Assembly: GCA_965198185.1 (NCBI GenBank)
Contig: CBDAOU010000002.1
Span: forward strand, 868,001-932,000
Source: JAJECS01 sp965198185
Lineage (GTDB): Bacteria; Chloroflexota; UBA11872
DNA: 64,000 bases
Reading direction: 5' to 3'
Below, piece by piece: positions 27,232-37,299 of the stretch (its first letter is position 1; every line of letters begins with the position of its first letter). The notes beneath the pieces are model-generated. The model searched no databases. It was not told the origin of the DNA and saw nothing but the letters and a program-made list of their open reading frames with translations. The position numbers and the translations under genes are program-made.

Positions 27232-28623
27232 ATGCGCCGGGTGCAACGCGCGGCCGCCACGGCTGTGGGACGGACCGTGGCCGCGGTGTCCCGCTCGACT
27301 CGGCGCGGCGGGGGAACCGCAATCAGCGGCCTGGCGGCGCAGGCGGTCGCGCCGCAGTACGTGCCCGACGGCCTCAACAGCCTGGCCCGGCTGGTGCTCA
27401 TCAGCGGCACCAACGGCAAGACCACGACCACGGCGCTGCTGGCGGCGGCGCTGCGCGCCACGGGTCATGAGGTCTGGACGAACCCCACCGGGTCGAATCT
27501 CGAGCGCGGCATCGCCGCGGCGCTGGTGCGGCGCGCTGCGTGGCACGGCGAACAGCGTCGCGAACGGGCGGCAATCGGCGTGTTCGAGGTCGATGAATGG
27601 GCGCTTGCCGCGCTTCTGCCGCGCGTGAGACCGACTCTGGTGATGCTGCTGAATCTGTTTCGCGACCAACTTGACCGCTACGGCGAGATCGATACAACCG
27701 CCCGCGCCTGGCGTGCGGTCGTTGCCGGGCTGCCCGACACCGCAACCGTTGTCGCCAACGCCGACGATCCGCTGATCGCCTCGGTGGCCCAGGTTCACAG
27801 CGGCCGGATCGATTGGTTCGGCAGCGATGGTCTCGGCGCGGCGGGGGTTCTCGACCCTTGGGCCGACGTACGGGGCTGTCCGCGGTGCGGCGAACCGTTG
27901 GTCTACGACGCCGTTACCTTCGCGCACCTGGGTCGCTACTGCTGTCCGGCGGGCGATCTCGCGCGTCCCTCGCCCGACGTGGCCATTGTGGCCGCGGAAC
28001 CCCGCGGAATGGACGGGTTGGATCTCACGCTGACGGCCGATGACTGGCGATCCGGGACGGAGGTGCCGCTGCCGGGCCTCTACAGCGCGTACAACGTCGC
28101 CGCCGCCGTTGCCGCCGCACGAGCCCTGGGCATCGGACCGGCCGAAGCTCTGGACGCAGTCGCCCAGACCGGCCCGGCTTTTGGCCGTGCGGAAGCGATC
28201 TCGACTCCGCACGGGGAGATAGTCCTGCTGCTCACCAAGAATCCCACCAGCGCCAATCAGGTGCTGGATCTGCTGGCCGCCGAGCCGGAGCGGCTCGATA
28301 CGCTGGTGCTGCTGAACGACGGCGTCGCCGACGGCGAGGATGTCTCGTGGATTTGGGACGTGGAGTTCGAGCGGTTGCGACCGCGGCGGCTCACGCTTGG
28401 CGGTCGACGGGCCTATGACCTGGAGCTGCGCGTGAAGTATGCCGGCGTGGAGCCGTCGGACGGCGGCTTGGTGGTCGAGCCGGGCATCGCCGAACCGCTC
28501 GATCGGGCGCTCAGTCGTGCCGACGGCCGGCTGGCGGTCATCGCCACCTACACCGCCATGCTGGCCGTGCGTGACGTGTGCGTCGCGCGGGGCTGGGCGA
28601 CGCCCTACTGGAGCGACGAATGA
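27232..28623 (+). CDS. murT: lipid II isoglutaminyl synthase, MurT subunit (Mur-ligase family)
   Basis: 463 residues from ATG 27232. The central ATPase has GTNGKTTTT (about residue 59) and VFEVDEWALA. An inserted four-cysteine ribbon, CPRCGEPL with a later GRYCCPAG, is typical of MurT. LYSAYNVAAAVAAAR is the family's ATP-binding segment, and the DUF1727 C-terminal domain ends the protein. With GatD it converts D-glutamate in the lipid II stem peptide to D-isoglutamine, using glutamine. The next gene overlaps it by four bases, which shows a dedicated two-gene operon. Presence of the pair means this organism makes amidated peptidoglycan. Confidence 0.9.
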   Translation: MRRVQRAAATAVGRTVAAVSRSTRRGGGTAISGLAAQAVAPQYVPDGLNSLARLVLISGTNGKTTTTALLAAALRATGHEVWTNPTGSNLERGIAAALVRRAAWHGEQRRERAAIGVFEVDEWALAALLPRVRPTLVMLLNLFRDQLDRYGEIDTTARAWRAVVAGLPDTATVVANADDPLIASVAQVHSGRIDWFGSDGLGAAGVLDPWADVRGCPRCGEPLVYDAVTFAHLGRYCCPAGDLARPSPDVAIVAAEPRGMDGLDLTLTADDWRSGTEVPLPGLYSAYNVAAAVAAARALGIGPAEALDAVAQTGPAFGRAEAISTPHGEIVLLLTKNPTSANQVLDLLAAEPERLDTLVLLNDGVADGEDVSWIWDVEFERLRPRRLTLGGRRAYDLELRVKYAGVEPSDGGLVVEPGIAEPLDRALSRADGRLAVIATYTAMLAVRDVCVARGWATPYWSDE

Positions 28624-29372
28624 TGGCTCAAAGGCCAACGCTGCGGCTGGCGTACCTATTTCCCGACCTGATGAACCTCTACGCGGACCGGGGCAACGTG
28701 ACGTGTCTGCAGCAACGCTGCGCCTGGCGCGGCATCGACCTGCGGGTGACGACGGTCGCCTGGGGCGACGCACTGACCGAGACACAGGACATCTACGTCA
28801 TCGGCGGCGGTCAGGACCGCCAGCAGCGGGCCGCCAGCGAGGGCCTGGCGCAGCGGCACGCCGAGCGCATCAGGCGCGACGTCGCCGACGGCGCGGCCCT
28901 GCTGGCCGTGTGTGGCGGCTATCAGCTGATGGGCCGGTCATATCGCGACGCCGACGGCACTGTGATGGCCGGACTCGGCATTTTCGATATAGAAACGGTT
29001 CACCCGGGTGCCGACGTGTCGCGCTGCATCGGCAACATCGCCTGCCGCTGGCAAGGGGCGCATCTGGTTGGCTTCGAAAACCATGGCGGCCGCACCTACC
29101 TTGGCGCCGGCGCACAGCCGCTGGCGGAAGTCGTGCGCGGGTTTGGCAACAACGGGGAGGATGGCAGGGAGGGTGCAGTCCAGGGCAGCGCTATCGGCAC
29201 CTATTTGCACGGGTCGCTGCTGCCCAAGAATCCGCACCTGGCCGATCACCTGCTGACCGTGGCGCTGCGTCGCGTGGCGCCGGAATACACGCTCGCGCCG
29301 CTTGACGATGACGTCGAGTGGCGCGCCCATCGGGCGGCGCTGCGGATTGCCGGGGTGTCGGAGCGTCGCTAG
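28620..29372 (+). CDS. gatD: lipid II isoglutaminyl synthase, glutamine amidotransferase subunit GatD
   Basis: 250 residues from ATG 28620, overlapping the murT stop (ATGATG around TGA); an adjacent ATG at 28623 is equivalent. Class I amidotransferase features are the nucleophile in LLAVCGGYQLMG (about residue 96) and the histidine in IGTYLHGSLLPKNPHLAD (about 195), as in CobQ-like GatD proteins. YLFPDLMNLYADRGNV is the conserved start. It releases ammonia from glutamine and passes it to MurT. It ends convergently with the hydrolase gene, sharing the last four bases. Confidence 0.92.
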   Translation: MMAQRPTLRLAYLFPDLMNLYADRGNVTCLQQRCAWRGIDLRVTTVAWGDALTETQDIYVIGGGQDRQQRAASEGLAQRHAERIRRDVADGAALLAVCGGYQLMGRSYRDADGTVMAGLGIFDIETVHPGADVSRCIGNIACRWQGAHLVGFENHGGRTYLGAGAQPLAEVVRGFGNNGEDGREGAVQGSAIGTYLHGSLLPKNPHLADHLLTVALRRVAPEYTLAPLDDDVEWRAHRAALRIAGVSERR

Positions 29373-30304
29373 GCCGGCGGCGCTGTATCGACTTCGTCCA
29401 TCGAGGTCTGAATGATCCGTGCCACCAGTTCGGGCTGGTCGAGTTGAACGGAATGCCCCGCGCTCGCGATTACGCGTATTCGTCCCCTGGGCACGCGCGC
29501 CGCGATCTCGCGGCTCAGTTCAACCGAGAGCGTGCGATCGCCGGCGCCCCACAGGACCAGCACCGGAGCGCGCACGTCCGCAAGCTGCGCGCGCAGGTCG
29601 TCGACCGGCGGCTGAATGTAGCCGTGGCGGATGCCCTCCAGGAACTCGGGCGTCTGCGTCTGTCGGAACAGGTCGTCGATGCGCCCGCGCGGCAGTCGGT
29701 GGGGGTGCGCCATCTGCCCCCGCTGCCGCCAGGCGAGCCATTGGCGACTGAACATGCTGCGTTCGAACAGCCATATCACCAACGGCCAGGTCCACGCGGA
29801 GCGTGAGGGATACGGGTCGGGCTCGCGGGCAAACGGCGCGATGAGCACCATATTTCGAACGCGCCCGGGATAGCGACTGGCGAAGGCCAGCGCCGTCTGC
29901 CCGCCCATGGAGGCGCCGACCAGGGTCACTTGGTCGAGCCGCAGGGCGTCAAGCAGTGCCCGCAGCCACTCGGTACGTCCCCATACGCCGCGCGGCACCG
30001 CCGCGCCCTTGGCCGAGCGACCGAACCCCGGCAAGTCCACTGCCACGCAGCGGAAGTCCGGCCCAAATTGGTCGATCACCGGGTCCCACACGGCGGCCGT
30101 GCTGAAGAAGCCGTGCAGGAACACGACGGGCGGGCCGTCGCCCCAAATGCGAACGTGATAGAGCGCGCCGCCAACGTTCACAAACTCTGCCCCGTCCACC
30201 GCCGGGCCGGTCGGGGTGGGCACATCCGGCGGCCGCAGGCGGCGCCTGGCCGCCAACAGCGCCGCGGCTGCGGCCAGCGCCGTTGCGAGCACCAGTTGGC
30301 GCAT
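29369..30304 (-). CDS. alpha/beta hydrolase with N-terminal membrane anchor
   Basis: 311 residues from ATG 30304. An N-terminal hydrophobic segment (LVLATALAAAAALLAA) is a probable signal anchor, so the catalytic part may lie outside the membrane. The oxyanion loop is VVFLHGFFSTAAVWDP, the nucleophile elbow GASMGGQTAL, the acid is in VLWGAGDRTLS and the histidine in IASAGHSVQLDQPE. It resembles epoxide hydrolase/haloperoxidase-type esterases. The substrate is unknown. Confidence 0.85.
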   Translation of the reverse strand: MRQLVLATALAAAAALLAARRRLRPPDVPTPTGPAVDGAEFVNVGGALYHVRIWGDGPPVVFLHGFFSTAAVWDPVIDQFGPDFRCVAVDLPGFGRSAKGAAVPRGVWGRTEWLRALLDALRLDQVTLVGASMGGQTALAFASRYPGRVRNMVLIAPFAREPDPYPSRSAWTWPLVIWLFERSMFSRQWLAWRQRGQMAHPHRLPRGRIDDLFRQTQTPEFLEGIRHGYIQPPVDDLRAQLADVRAPVLVLWGAGDRTLSVELSREIAARVPRGRIRVIASAGHSVQLDQPELVARIIQTSMDEVDTAPPA

Positions 30305-30481
30305 GGAATGTCCGCGGGCAACCTCGCCCCGGCACGCTAGCACCTCCGGCTGACCGACGGCCGCAATCCCCAGCCCTTGGCAGCGCCTACACTGGAGCCG
30401 TGATCGATGGCCGTTCCCGCCGCGGACGCACGGCCCCGAGGGTCATGCTGGACACTTCACCCAAGCCACGAATTGGCCGCC

Positions 30482-30970
30482 ATGCGTGACGCGCCCGCCG
30501 CGCGTCGCTCGCGCCGCTGGTGGTTGCGCCGCAGCTTCGTGCCGCCGGTGATCGCGGCGCTGGCCGCCGTCGGCATCGGCACCGCCTGGCGCCTCCTCTG
30601 GACTCCCGCTGCGCGTCGCTTTGGCGGCACCATTCGCGCCGGCCGGCCGGATGACTATCAGGTCGGGGAGACCCGCCACTGGCCCGAGGGCCAGTTTCAT
30701 CTGGTGCGGCTGTCCGACGGCTTCCTGGCGCTCTATGAACGCTGCCCGCATCTCGGTTGCCCGATTCCACCGCCGCGTGACGGCGTATTCGAATGCCGCT
30801 GCCACTTTTCGCGCTTCGCGCTCAACGGCGAGCGGTTGACCGGACCCGCCGAGCGTCCGATGGACCTCTTTCCGGTCGGCCTTAGCGGCGGGGCCCTGCT
30901 GGTGCGCACTGGTGTATCGGACGTACGGCAGCGCAGCGCCTACGACCCGGGCCAGGCGCTTCAGCCTTAG
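30482..30970 (+). CDS. membrane-anchored Rieske [2Fe-2S] protein
   Basis: 162 residues from ATG 30482. One transmembrane helix lies at about 18-40 (VPPVIAALAAVGIGTAW). The Rieske cluster box 1 is CPHLGC and box 2 is CRCHFSRF, giving the two Cys and two His ligands (C-x-H and C-x-x-H). The spacing between boxes fits a small Rieske protein as found in cytochrome bc or in unassigned electron-transfer chains. No cytochrome b gene is nearby, so the electron partner is unknown. It is 59 bases upstream of the HIT gene and may be co-transcribed. Confidence 0.85.
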   Translation: MRDAPAARRSRRWWLRRSFVPPVIAALAAVGIGTAWRLLWTPAARRFGGTIRAGRPDDYQVGETRHWPEGQFHLVRLSDGFLALYERCPHLGCPIPPPRDGVFECRCHFSRFALNGERLTGPAERPMDLFPVGLSGGALLVRTGVSDVRQRSAYDPGQALQP

Positions 30971-31029
30971 CTCCGTGGCATCATGCGCCGCGTGACGACC
31001 CGACCACCGTGTGAGGAGCGCCTACGCTC

Positions 31030-31512
31030 ATGAGACATCCCACCTACGACGCCGCGTGCGATGTGTGCCACGCCAACGCGGGCGAGGAACCGAGCCACGG
31101 CGGCGTGATCTTCGCCAACGATCTCTGGTTCGTGCGCCACTCGCCGCTTCCCGCCCCGCTGGCGGGCTGGATGATGCTCCATCCCCAGCGACACGTGCAG
31201 GGACCGGCGCATTTCACGGATGAAGAGGCCGCAAACTTCGGCCCGCTGCTGCGGCATCTCACGCATACCCTCGAGCGGGTAACCGGCGCGCTGCGAATCT
31301 ACGTCGTCGCGTTTGGCGAAAGCGTGCCCCACATGCACGCCCACCTGGCGCCGCGCTACGCCAAGATGCCCAACGACGCCGTGGCGTGGAGCCTCAGCGA
31401 CACATTTCGTCAGGTTGCCGGCGGCGACCTGCCGGGCGCCGATCAGGCCGACGTGGACCGCGTGATCGCGGACTACCGCGCGGCGCTGGAGGCCGATCCG
31501 CCGCCGCGATAA
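31030..31512 (+). CDS. HIT-family nucleotide hydrolase/transferase
   Basis: 160 residues. N-terminal CDVCHANAGEEPSHGG can hold zinc. The histidine triad is in VPHMHAHLAPRY (about residues 100-111). HIT enzymes cleave phosphoramidate or dinucleoside bonds of AMP-type compounds. The C-terminal part is longer than in HinT-like members. A second HIT protein lies at 34616-35101, but the two are not close copies. Confidence 0.85.
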   Translation: MRHPTYDAACDVCHANAGEEPSHGGVIFANDLWFVRHSPLPAPLAGWMMLHPQRHVQGPAHFTDEEAANFGPLLRHLTHTLERVTGALRIYVVAFGESVPHMHAHLAPRYAKMPNDAVAWSLSDTFRQVAGGDLPGADQADVDRVIADYRAALEADPPPR

Positions 31513-31584
31513 CCAACGTCACCGCATCCGTTGACTTGCGGTTAACATAAAGCGCGCTCGCTGCGTCCGGTTTCCGAAGCCGTC

Positions 31585-31604
31585 ATTCCCGCGGAGGCGG
31601 GAAT
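31585..31604. repeat. dispersed palindromic repeat
   Basis: ATTCCCGC-GGAG-GCGGGAAT forms an eight-base-pair hairpin in the 150-base gap between the HIT and DUF402 genes. It is a form of the dispersed repeat translated as VIPAxAGIQ and related to the hairpin at 1984-2003. The remaining gap shows no gene. It may act as a terminator for the two convergent genes. Confidence 0.5.
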
Positions 31605-31662
31605 CCAGCTGCGGCTGTCAAGGCGCGCCAGCGGACGCCGTTTTCCCCAGGACTCGGATCCG

Positions 31663-32580
31663 CTAGAACCAAGACGCCGCGACAAAGCGCGGGGCGGTGA
31701 CCACGCCTCGCGAGGCAATGCCCGAGCGTCGCAGCGCGTCGTCCAAGCGCATGGTCAGCGGCGGTTCCGCCGCATCCAGCGCCGCGTGAAACTCGGCCAG
31801 CGGGTCCGTCTCGTGTTCCAGCGCGAGCGCCAGCGTGACCAGCGTGCGGCCGCCGTAAATGCCCAGCGCAGCCCGCGCGTGCTGGACGAGCCGGTCCAGC
31901 TCGCGCGGCGCTCCGGCGATCAGCACGCCGTCCCGCGGCGGCGCCTCCGGCGGCAGCACCATCAGCGGATTCACGGACGCGCCGTGCACGGTGGCCGGGT
32001 TCAGGCGCTCCAACATCCGTTCGACGGACAATCGCCCCACCCCATCGAGATCTCCGATCACCGCCAGGCCGTCGCCCGCGCCTGGGACCAGCCAGAAGCG
32101 CGACTCCTCCGAGCCGTACGGCGTCTCCGGGACGGTCCGGCGGAACGGCGGGCGCGCCTGCGTCACGTCGTCCACGATTGTGACAACCGTCTGCCGCACG
32201 CGCTCGACGACATCGGCCGGCAGCGACCGTCGGGCGTGCACCAGCTCCGGAATATCCGCGATGTGGAAGGTCCCGTCGGTGAACGCCTCGACGTCCGCGA
32301 TCATGTCGCGCCAGGTCACGACGCCGTCGCACACCGCCACCGGCTCAATAACGTTCACGTACCAGTGCGGCCCGGGCGTCGACAGCTCCATAACCTGCCG
32401 CCACGCCCCGTACCAGTAGTGGTCCAGGCTGTCGTCTTGGCCGGTCCACGTCGAGCCGTCCGCCATGCGGAAGTCCGTGCCGGCGGGGACCCAAATCGTG
32501 AATCCCTCCGCCGTCACCCTGCGCACGCGCGCCCGGCATTCCCACTTGGGCGCGTCGGCGTTCCACGGCAGCTTGCGCAC
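31663..32580 (-). CDS. DUF402-domain protein
   Basis: 305 residues from GTG 32580. The DUF402 domain is at about residues 15-115: the block WTGQDDSLDHYWYGAWR, WYVNVIEPVAV, and WRDMIADVEAFTDG then DIPELVHARR. DUF402 proteins are related to nucleoside phosphatases and RNase E/G-binding proteins. The rest of the protein is not assigned. In-frame sequence continues upstream to the ABC-F stop with plausible codons (VRFRLDWQADIPRVVAGREF) but no ATG, GTG or TTG, so the true start may be further up at a rare codon. It lies directly downstream of the ABC-F gene on the same strand. Confidence 0.7.
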   Translation of the reverse strand: MRKLPWNADAPKWECRARVRRVTAEGFTIWVPAGTDFRMADGSTWTGQDDSLDHYWYGAWRQVMELSTPGPHWYVNVIEPVAVCDGVVTWRDMIADVEAFTDGTFHIADIPELVHARRSLPADVVERVRQTVVTIVDDVTQARPPFRRTVPETPYGSEESRFWLVPGAGDGLAVIGDLDGVGRLSVERMLERLNPATVHGASVNPLMVLPPEAPPRDGVLIAGAPRELDRLVQHARAALGIYGGRTLVTLALALEHETDPLAEFHAALDAAEPPLTMRLDDALRRSGIASRGVVTAPRFVAASWF

Positions 32581-32715
32581 GGTGACCCGCTGTCCGGGCC
32601 GAAGGCCGGCCTGGGCGTCCGGCTCGCCGATCGAGAACTCCCTGCCTGCAACAACGCGCGGAATGTCCGCCTGCCAGTCTAGGCGGAACCGGACGGGTGC
32701 CCACCCGGGACGCCC

Positions 32716-34332
<1,617 letters not shown>

Positions 34333-34365
34333 GGGTCTGGTCTGTTCCTTCTGATCCGCCCAAGC

Positions 34366-34404
34366 AAAAACCGCGGACGCTGTGGCGTGGTGGCCCGTCC
34401 GCGG
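34366..34404 (-). terminator. attenuator hairpin in the ABC-F leader
   Basis: On the minus strand CCGCGGACG and CGTCCGCGG form a perfect nine-base-pair stem with a 16-base loop, followed at once by TTTTT. The hairpin lies between the leader-peptide stop (34428) and the ABC-F start (34332), the position of an intrinsic attenuator. Full transcription of the ABC-F gene needs read-through here. Confidence 0.75.
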
Positions 34405-34427
34405 CTGGCGATGCTGGTGGTTGCTGG

Positions 34428-34523
34428 TCAGGTCGGAGGGCGCACTCCACCCAGGGCAGGCCGGCGCACGGAGCAGCGGCGCTGCAATTCGGGGCGGCCG
34501 GTAGGAACGGTTGGCCAGCGCAT
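34428..34523 (-). CDS. short leader peptide upstream of the ABC-F gene
   Basis: A 31-residue frame from ATG 34523 to TGA 34428, beginning MRWPTVPTGRPELQRR and ending GGVRPPT. It is rich in arginine and proline, and PPT next to the stop is a likely ribosome-slowing stretch. The ATG lies seven bases after a good -10 box, so the transcript would be leaderless or almost so. Attenuation by ribosome stalling is inferred from its position before the hairpin at 34366-34404. No homologue is recognised. Confidence 0.5.
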   Translation of the reverse strand: MRWPTVPTGRPELQRRCSVRRPALGGVRPPT

Positions 34524-34530
34524 AGCGTTG

Positions 34531-34558
34531 AGCATAAGCATGCGCATTTCGCTGTCAA
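34531..34558 (-). promoter_or_regulatory. promoter for the ABC-F leader
   Basis: On the minus strand TTGACA (34553-34558) is a perfect -35 hexamer, followed after 16 bases by the -10 hexamer TATGCT (34531-34536). This predicts a start near 34523-34524. Together with the leader peptide and hairpin it accounts for most of the 283-base gap between the ABC-F and HIT genes. Confidence 0.6.
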
Positions 34559-34615
34559 GCCGGCTAGATGGGCTTCAGCGCTCGATGCCGCACGCCGTCA
34601 TGGCGATACTGCAGC

Positions 34616-35101
34616 ATGGACAACGGCTTGACCTACGCTCCGCCGGGCTACGACTGCCCCTTCTGTCGCATCGCACGCGGGCAGTTTGGCGGGCCGGTGC
34701 TCGGCGGCGCAGAGGCCGACGTGTTGCGGACGCCGGACGTGACGGCCTTTGTCGGCTCCCACTGGTGGCCGCGGAATGAGGGATCGGTGATCGTGATCCC
34801 CAACGCGCACTACGAATCAATCTTCGACCTGCCTGCCGAGGCTGCCGCGCAGATTCACGCGGTGGCGCAGCGCGTTGCCGTGGCTATGACCAGCGTCTAT
34901 CGGTGCGAGGGTGTCTCGACGCGTCAGCACAACGGCCCCGGGGGCGGCCAGGACGTCTGGCACTACCACGTCCACGTCTTGCCGCGTTGGCGCAACGACC
35001 GCTTGTACGAGCGCACTGCGGAACGCTTCCGCGCACCGCCGGACGAACGTGCGCGGCGGGCAGCCATGCTGCGGGCGGTGCTTGATTCCGACCTCGCGTA
35101 A
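34616..35101 (+). CDS. HIT-family protein with CPFC zinc motif
   Basis: 161 residues from ATG 34616; an upstream frame to 34568 lacks support. YDCPFCRIARG holds a Cys pair, VIPNAHYESIFDLP is the family's second block and the histidine triad lies in DVWHYHVHVLPRW. The enzyme would hydrolyse nucleoside phosphoramidates or dinucleoside polyphosphates. The gene starts divergently from the ABC-F leader, its ATG 58 bases from the -35 box of that promoter. Confidence 0.88.
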   Translation: MDNGLTYAPPGYDCPFCRIARGQFGGPVLGGAEADVLRTPDVTAFVGSHWWPRNEGSVIVIPNAHYESIFDLPAEAAAQIHAVAQRVAVAMTSVYRCEGVSTRQHNGPGGGQDVWHYHVHVLPRWRNDRLYERTAERFRAPPDERARRAAMLRAVLDSDLA

Positions 35102-35192
35102 GCCTTGCTGGCGCGGCGGTCGGTAGCCCGGCGCGTGTCAGGCCCCGATTCTTGGGCGCTGAATTGCAGACACGGCGCCGGCGCGACCAACG

Positions 35193-35540
35193 TCAGGCGT
35201 GGCCTTGATCCTCGGGCGTGGCGTCACGGCTTCCGCGGTCCAGGCGTCGGCTGGTGTCGGCGTAGATGTCGCGGCGCTCACGGGCGTGGCGTCGGCCGAC
35301 GGCGATGACGGTAACTGTGCGGCGTGCATTGTCGATCGCAAAGATGATTGGCACTTGTCCGGCGCGAACGCTGCGTAGACCGGCCAGCTTGCCCCGCAGC
35401 GGGGGATAGCGATCGGGCTCAACGGCCAGCGTTGCCATCTTGGCCCGAGCGCGCGCCCTATCTGACGTATCGAGCGCCGGCAGGTCCCGACGGTGCACGT
35501 TCTCGGTGACGTAGACCGTGTACCCGTCGCTCGAGCTCAT
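35193..35540 (-). CDS. RelE/ParE-superfamily toxin-like protein
   Basis: 115 residues. The core YPPLRGKLAGLRSVRAGQVPIIFAIDNARRTVTVIAVGRRHARERRDIY follows the RelE-fold order, with the basic and aromatic residues expected of an mRNA interferase near the C-terminal strand (AVGRRHARERRDIY). The ATG at 35540 overlaps the stop of the antitoxin gene (ATGA). The C-terminal tail is polar and disordered. It probably cleaves mRNA on ribosomes, but activity is not shown. Confidence 0.75.
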   Translation of the reverse strand: MSSSDGYTVYVTENVHRRDLPALDTSDRARARAKMATLAVEPDRYPPLRGKLAGLRSVRAGQVPIIFAIDNARRTVTVIAVGRRHARERRDIYADTSRRLDRGSRDATPEDQGHA

Positions 35541-35863
35541 TCAGCGTCGCTGAGGTCGTCCAGCGCGACGACGCGACCTTCGCGCATGGCGCTGAGGCCC
35601 GACCGGATGGATGCGAGCAGCTGCGGATCGCCGAGAATCTCGAGCGTTTCGATCTGGCGGGAAAGATCGGCGACCCGCGCGCGGAGGGCTTCGGCCTCAC
35701 CGGCCATCTCGGCAAGATCGGCGCGCTTGACGATCGCCAGGTCCGCTTTGTCACCTTGCATGATCGTGATGGGAACCCCGTTGCGCACGCGGGTCAGCAT
35801 GGTGGGGAGGTCCTTGCGGAGGTTGGTCACGCTGACAATGTCGTCGGAGAACGAGTGATGCAC
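35537..35863 (-). CDS. Phd/YefM-type antitoxin-like protein
   Basis: 108 residues from GTG 35863, which follows GAGGAA by eight bases; a frame up to 35914 is also open. VTNLRKDLPTMLTRVRNGVPITIMQGDKADLAIVKRADLAEM is the Phd-like DNA-binding half, and the helical ARVADLSRQIETLEILGD with the later GRVVALDDLSDAE should cover the toxin. It is upstream of the toxin gene and overlaps it by four bases, as in type II systems. A palindrome at 35930-35947 lies 67 bases before the start. Confidence 0.75.
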   Translation of the reverse strand: MHHSFSDDIVSVTNLRKDLPTMLTRVRNGVPITIMQGDKADLAIVKRADLAEMAGEAEALRARVADLSRQIETLEILGDPQLLASIRSGLSAMREGRVVALDDLSDAE

Positions 35864-35929
35864 GGCGCAGTTCCTCAAGCGAGTGGCGATTGCTGGGTGT
35901 GGCGACCACAGCATACTTGAAACAATATT

Positions 35930-35947
35930 CTATTCTGTACTGAATAG
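35930..35947 (-). promoter_or_regulatory. palindromic operator candidate of the toxin-antitoxin pair
   Basis: CTATTCTGTACTGAATAG has six-base arms CTATTC/GAATAG and a GTAC core, with one central mismatch pair. It is inside an AT-rich patch next to a GC-rich antitoxin gene. Phd/YefM antitoxins bind such dyads to repress their operon. The other sequence of the 256-base gap to 36119 holds no gene. Confidence 0.45.
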
Positions 35948-36119
35948 TGTACGCTGAATGTTTGGAGCCTCACTCGGAGCCCCGGAAACGAGCGTCCGAG
36001 CATCTGCGCTCCACCGGGTACCACCTCGTTGCCGGTGTCTGCAGTCCTAGTCTGCCGGTGTCCCTGACTCGTCTGGGCTCTGCGCCACAATGGCGGCCAG
36101 CAACACCCGAGGTCTACCC

Positions 36120-36560
36120 ATGCAAGAGATCGCCCGCATCAATATCGACGCCTCGCCCGAGGCCGTTTTCGCGTTGTTGGCGGACACCGACCGCCGCGGC
36201 GAGTGGCAGGCGGGCGTCGAGACGTTCGACTACGCGTCGGAATTCGACCCGGACGACGCCGTCGGCGCGGCCTTTACCCAGCGCATCCGCGAAGGCTGGC
36301 GGGTCACGGAGTATCAGGGCGAGATCACGACCTACGATCCGGGGGCGGCGTGGGGCTCGCGCACGGTTGGCGGTTCCTACCAGATGGTCGTCGAATATCG
36401 GCTCACGCCGGTCGACGGCGGCACGACGGTGATCACCGTCGTCGAGATGGATTCGTCCTCGTGGTTCGTGCGCCTGATGGGCTTTCTGTTCGGCTGGCTC
36501 ACGCGCTCGCTGGGCCGCAAGCACCTGCGCAAGCTGAAGGAGCTCGTCGAAGCGGCCTGA
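36120..36560 (+). CDS. SRPBCC-fold protein
   Basis: 146 residues from ATG 36120; a frame to 36090 is not supported. MQEIARINIDASPEAVFALLADTDRRGEW is the typical SRPBCC start and YRLTPVDGGTTVITVVEMDSSSWFVR is the later strand block. A hydrophobic stretch near the C-terminus (WFVRLMGFLFGWLTRSLG) may touch the membrane. The ligand is unknown. It precedes the broken DUF3052 gene by ten bases. Confidence 0.8.
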   Translation: MQEIARINIDASPEAVFALLADTDRRGEWQAGVETFDYASEFDPDDAVGAAFTQRIREGWRVTEYQGEITTYDPGAAWGSRTVGGSYQMVVEYRLTPVDGGTTVITVVEMDSSSWFVRLMGFLFGWLTRSLGRKHLRKLKELVEAA

Positions 36561-36570
36561 CCAGCACCCG

Positions 36571-37286
36571 ATGTCGCGCATTCGCCTGATTCACTGGAAC
36601 GCCGCCGAGGCCGCGGAGCGGGCGTCGCGGCTGGCTCAGAACGACCTGCGGGTGGATCACGCGCCGCTTGACCCAAAAGGGCTGCAGCGGCGTGCCGAGA
36701 CGCCGTCGTCATCGATCTGAGCCGGCTGCCGTCGCGCGGGCGCGACCTGGGCGCGGCGCTGCGGCAGAGCAAGGCCACGCGGGCCGTGCCGTTGGTGTTC
36801 GTGGGCGGCGATGCGGTCAAGGTCGCCCGCGTGTGCGAGCTGTTGCCGGACGCTGTCTACAGCGACTGGGCGGGGATTCACGAGGCGTTAGCGCACGCGA
36901 TGGAGCATCCGCCGTCGGAGCCGGTGGTCCCCGCGTCGAATCTGGCCGGCTACTCCGGCACGCCGCTGCCGCGCAAGCTGGGTATCAAGTCCGGCTACGC
37001 CGTGGCGCTGGTGGGCGCGCCCGGGGGCTTCGAGCGCACGACGGACCTGATCATCTGGTTCGTCGGCGCCCGCCGCGAGCTCGAACGGCGCACCGCGCGC
37101 TACGGGGCCAGGGCCGGCGCCGGCGGGCTGTGGATCTGCTGGCCCAAGAAGGCCTCCGGCGTGGTGTCCGACCTGTCGGAGCGCGTGGTGCGCGAAACCC
37201 TGGCGCATGGCCTGGTGGACTACAAGATCGCGTCCATCGACTCGACCTGGTCGGGCCTGCGCTTTACGCGCCGCAAATCCGGCTGA
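36571..37286 (+). pseudogene. pseudo-receiver plus DUF3052 gene, frameshifted and internally deleted
   Basis: ATG 36571 begins MSRIRLIHWNAAEAAERASR. Near 36700 the frame slips, and the protein resumes in another frame as DAVVIDLSRLPSRGRDLG, a receiver-like block, followed by DUF3052 (TPLPRKLGIKSGYAVALVGAP to TWSGLRFTRRKSG). Against the fragment at 39037-39419 the DUF3052 part lacks 17 residues in frame between FERT and DLI(I/V)WF, where the other copy has LGELPPDVILRRRAQGRC. Both changes make it a probable pseudogene. In related genomes the gene is intact and of unknown function. Confidence 0.75.
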
Positions 37287-37299
37287 CGCCGGCGCTCGG

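Noticed and set aside
26287..28785. An 832-residue minus-strand open frame covering GlcE and murT
   Set aside because: Only the first part in genomic coordinates (to 27138) has family features. The rest is antisense to murT, which is clearly real.
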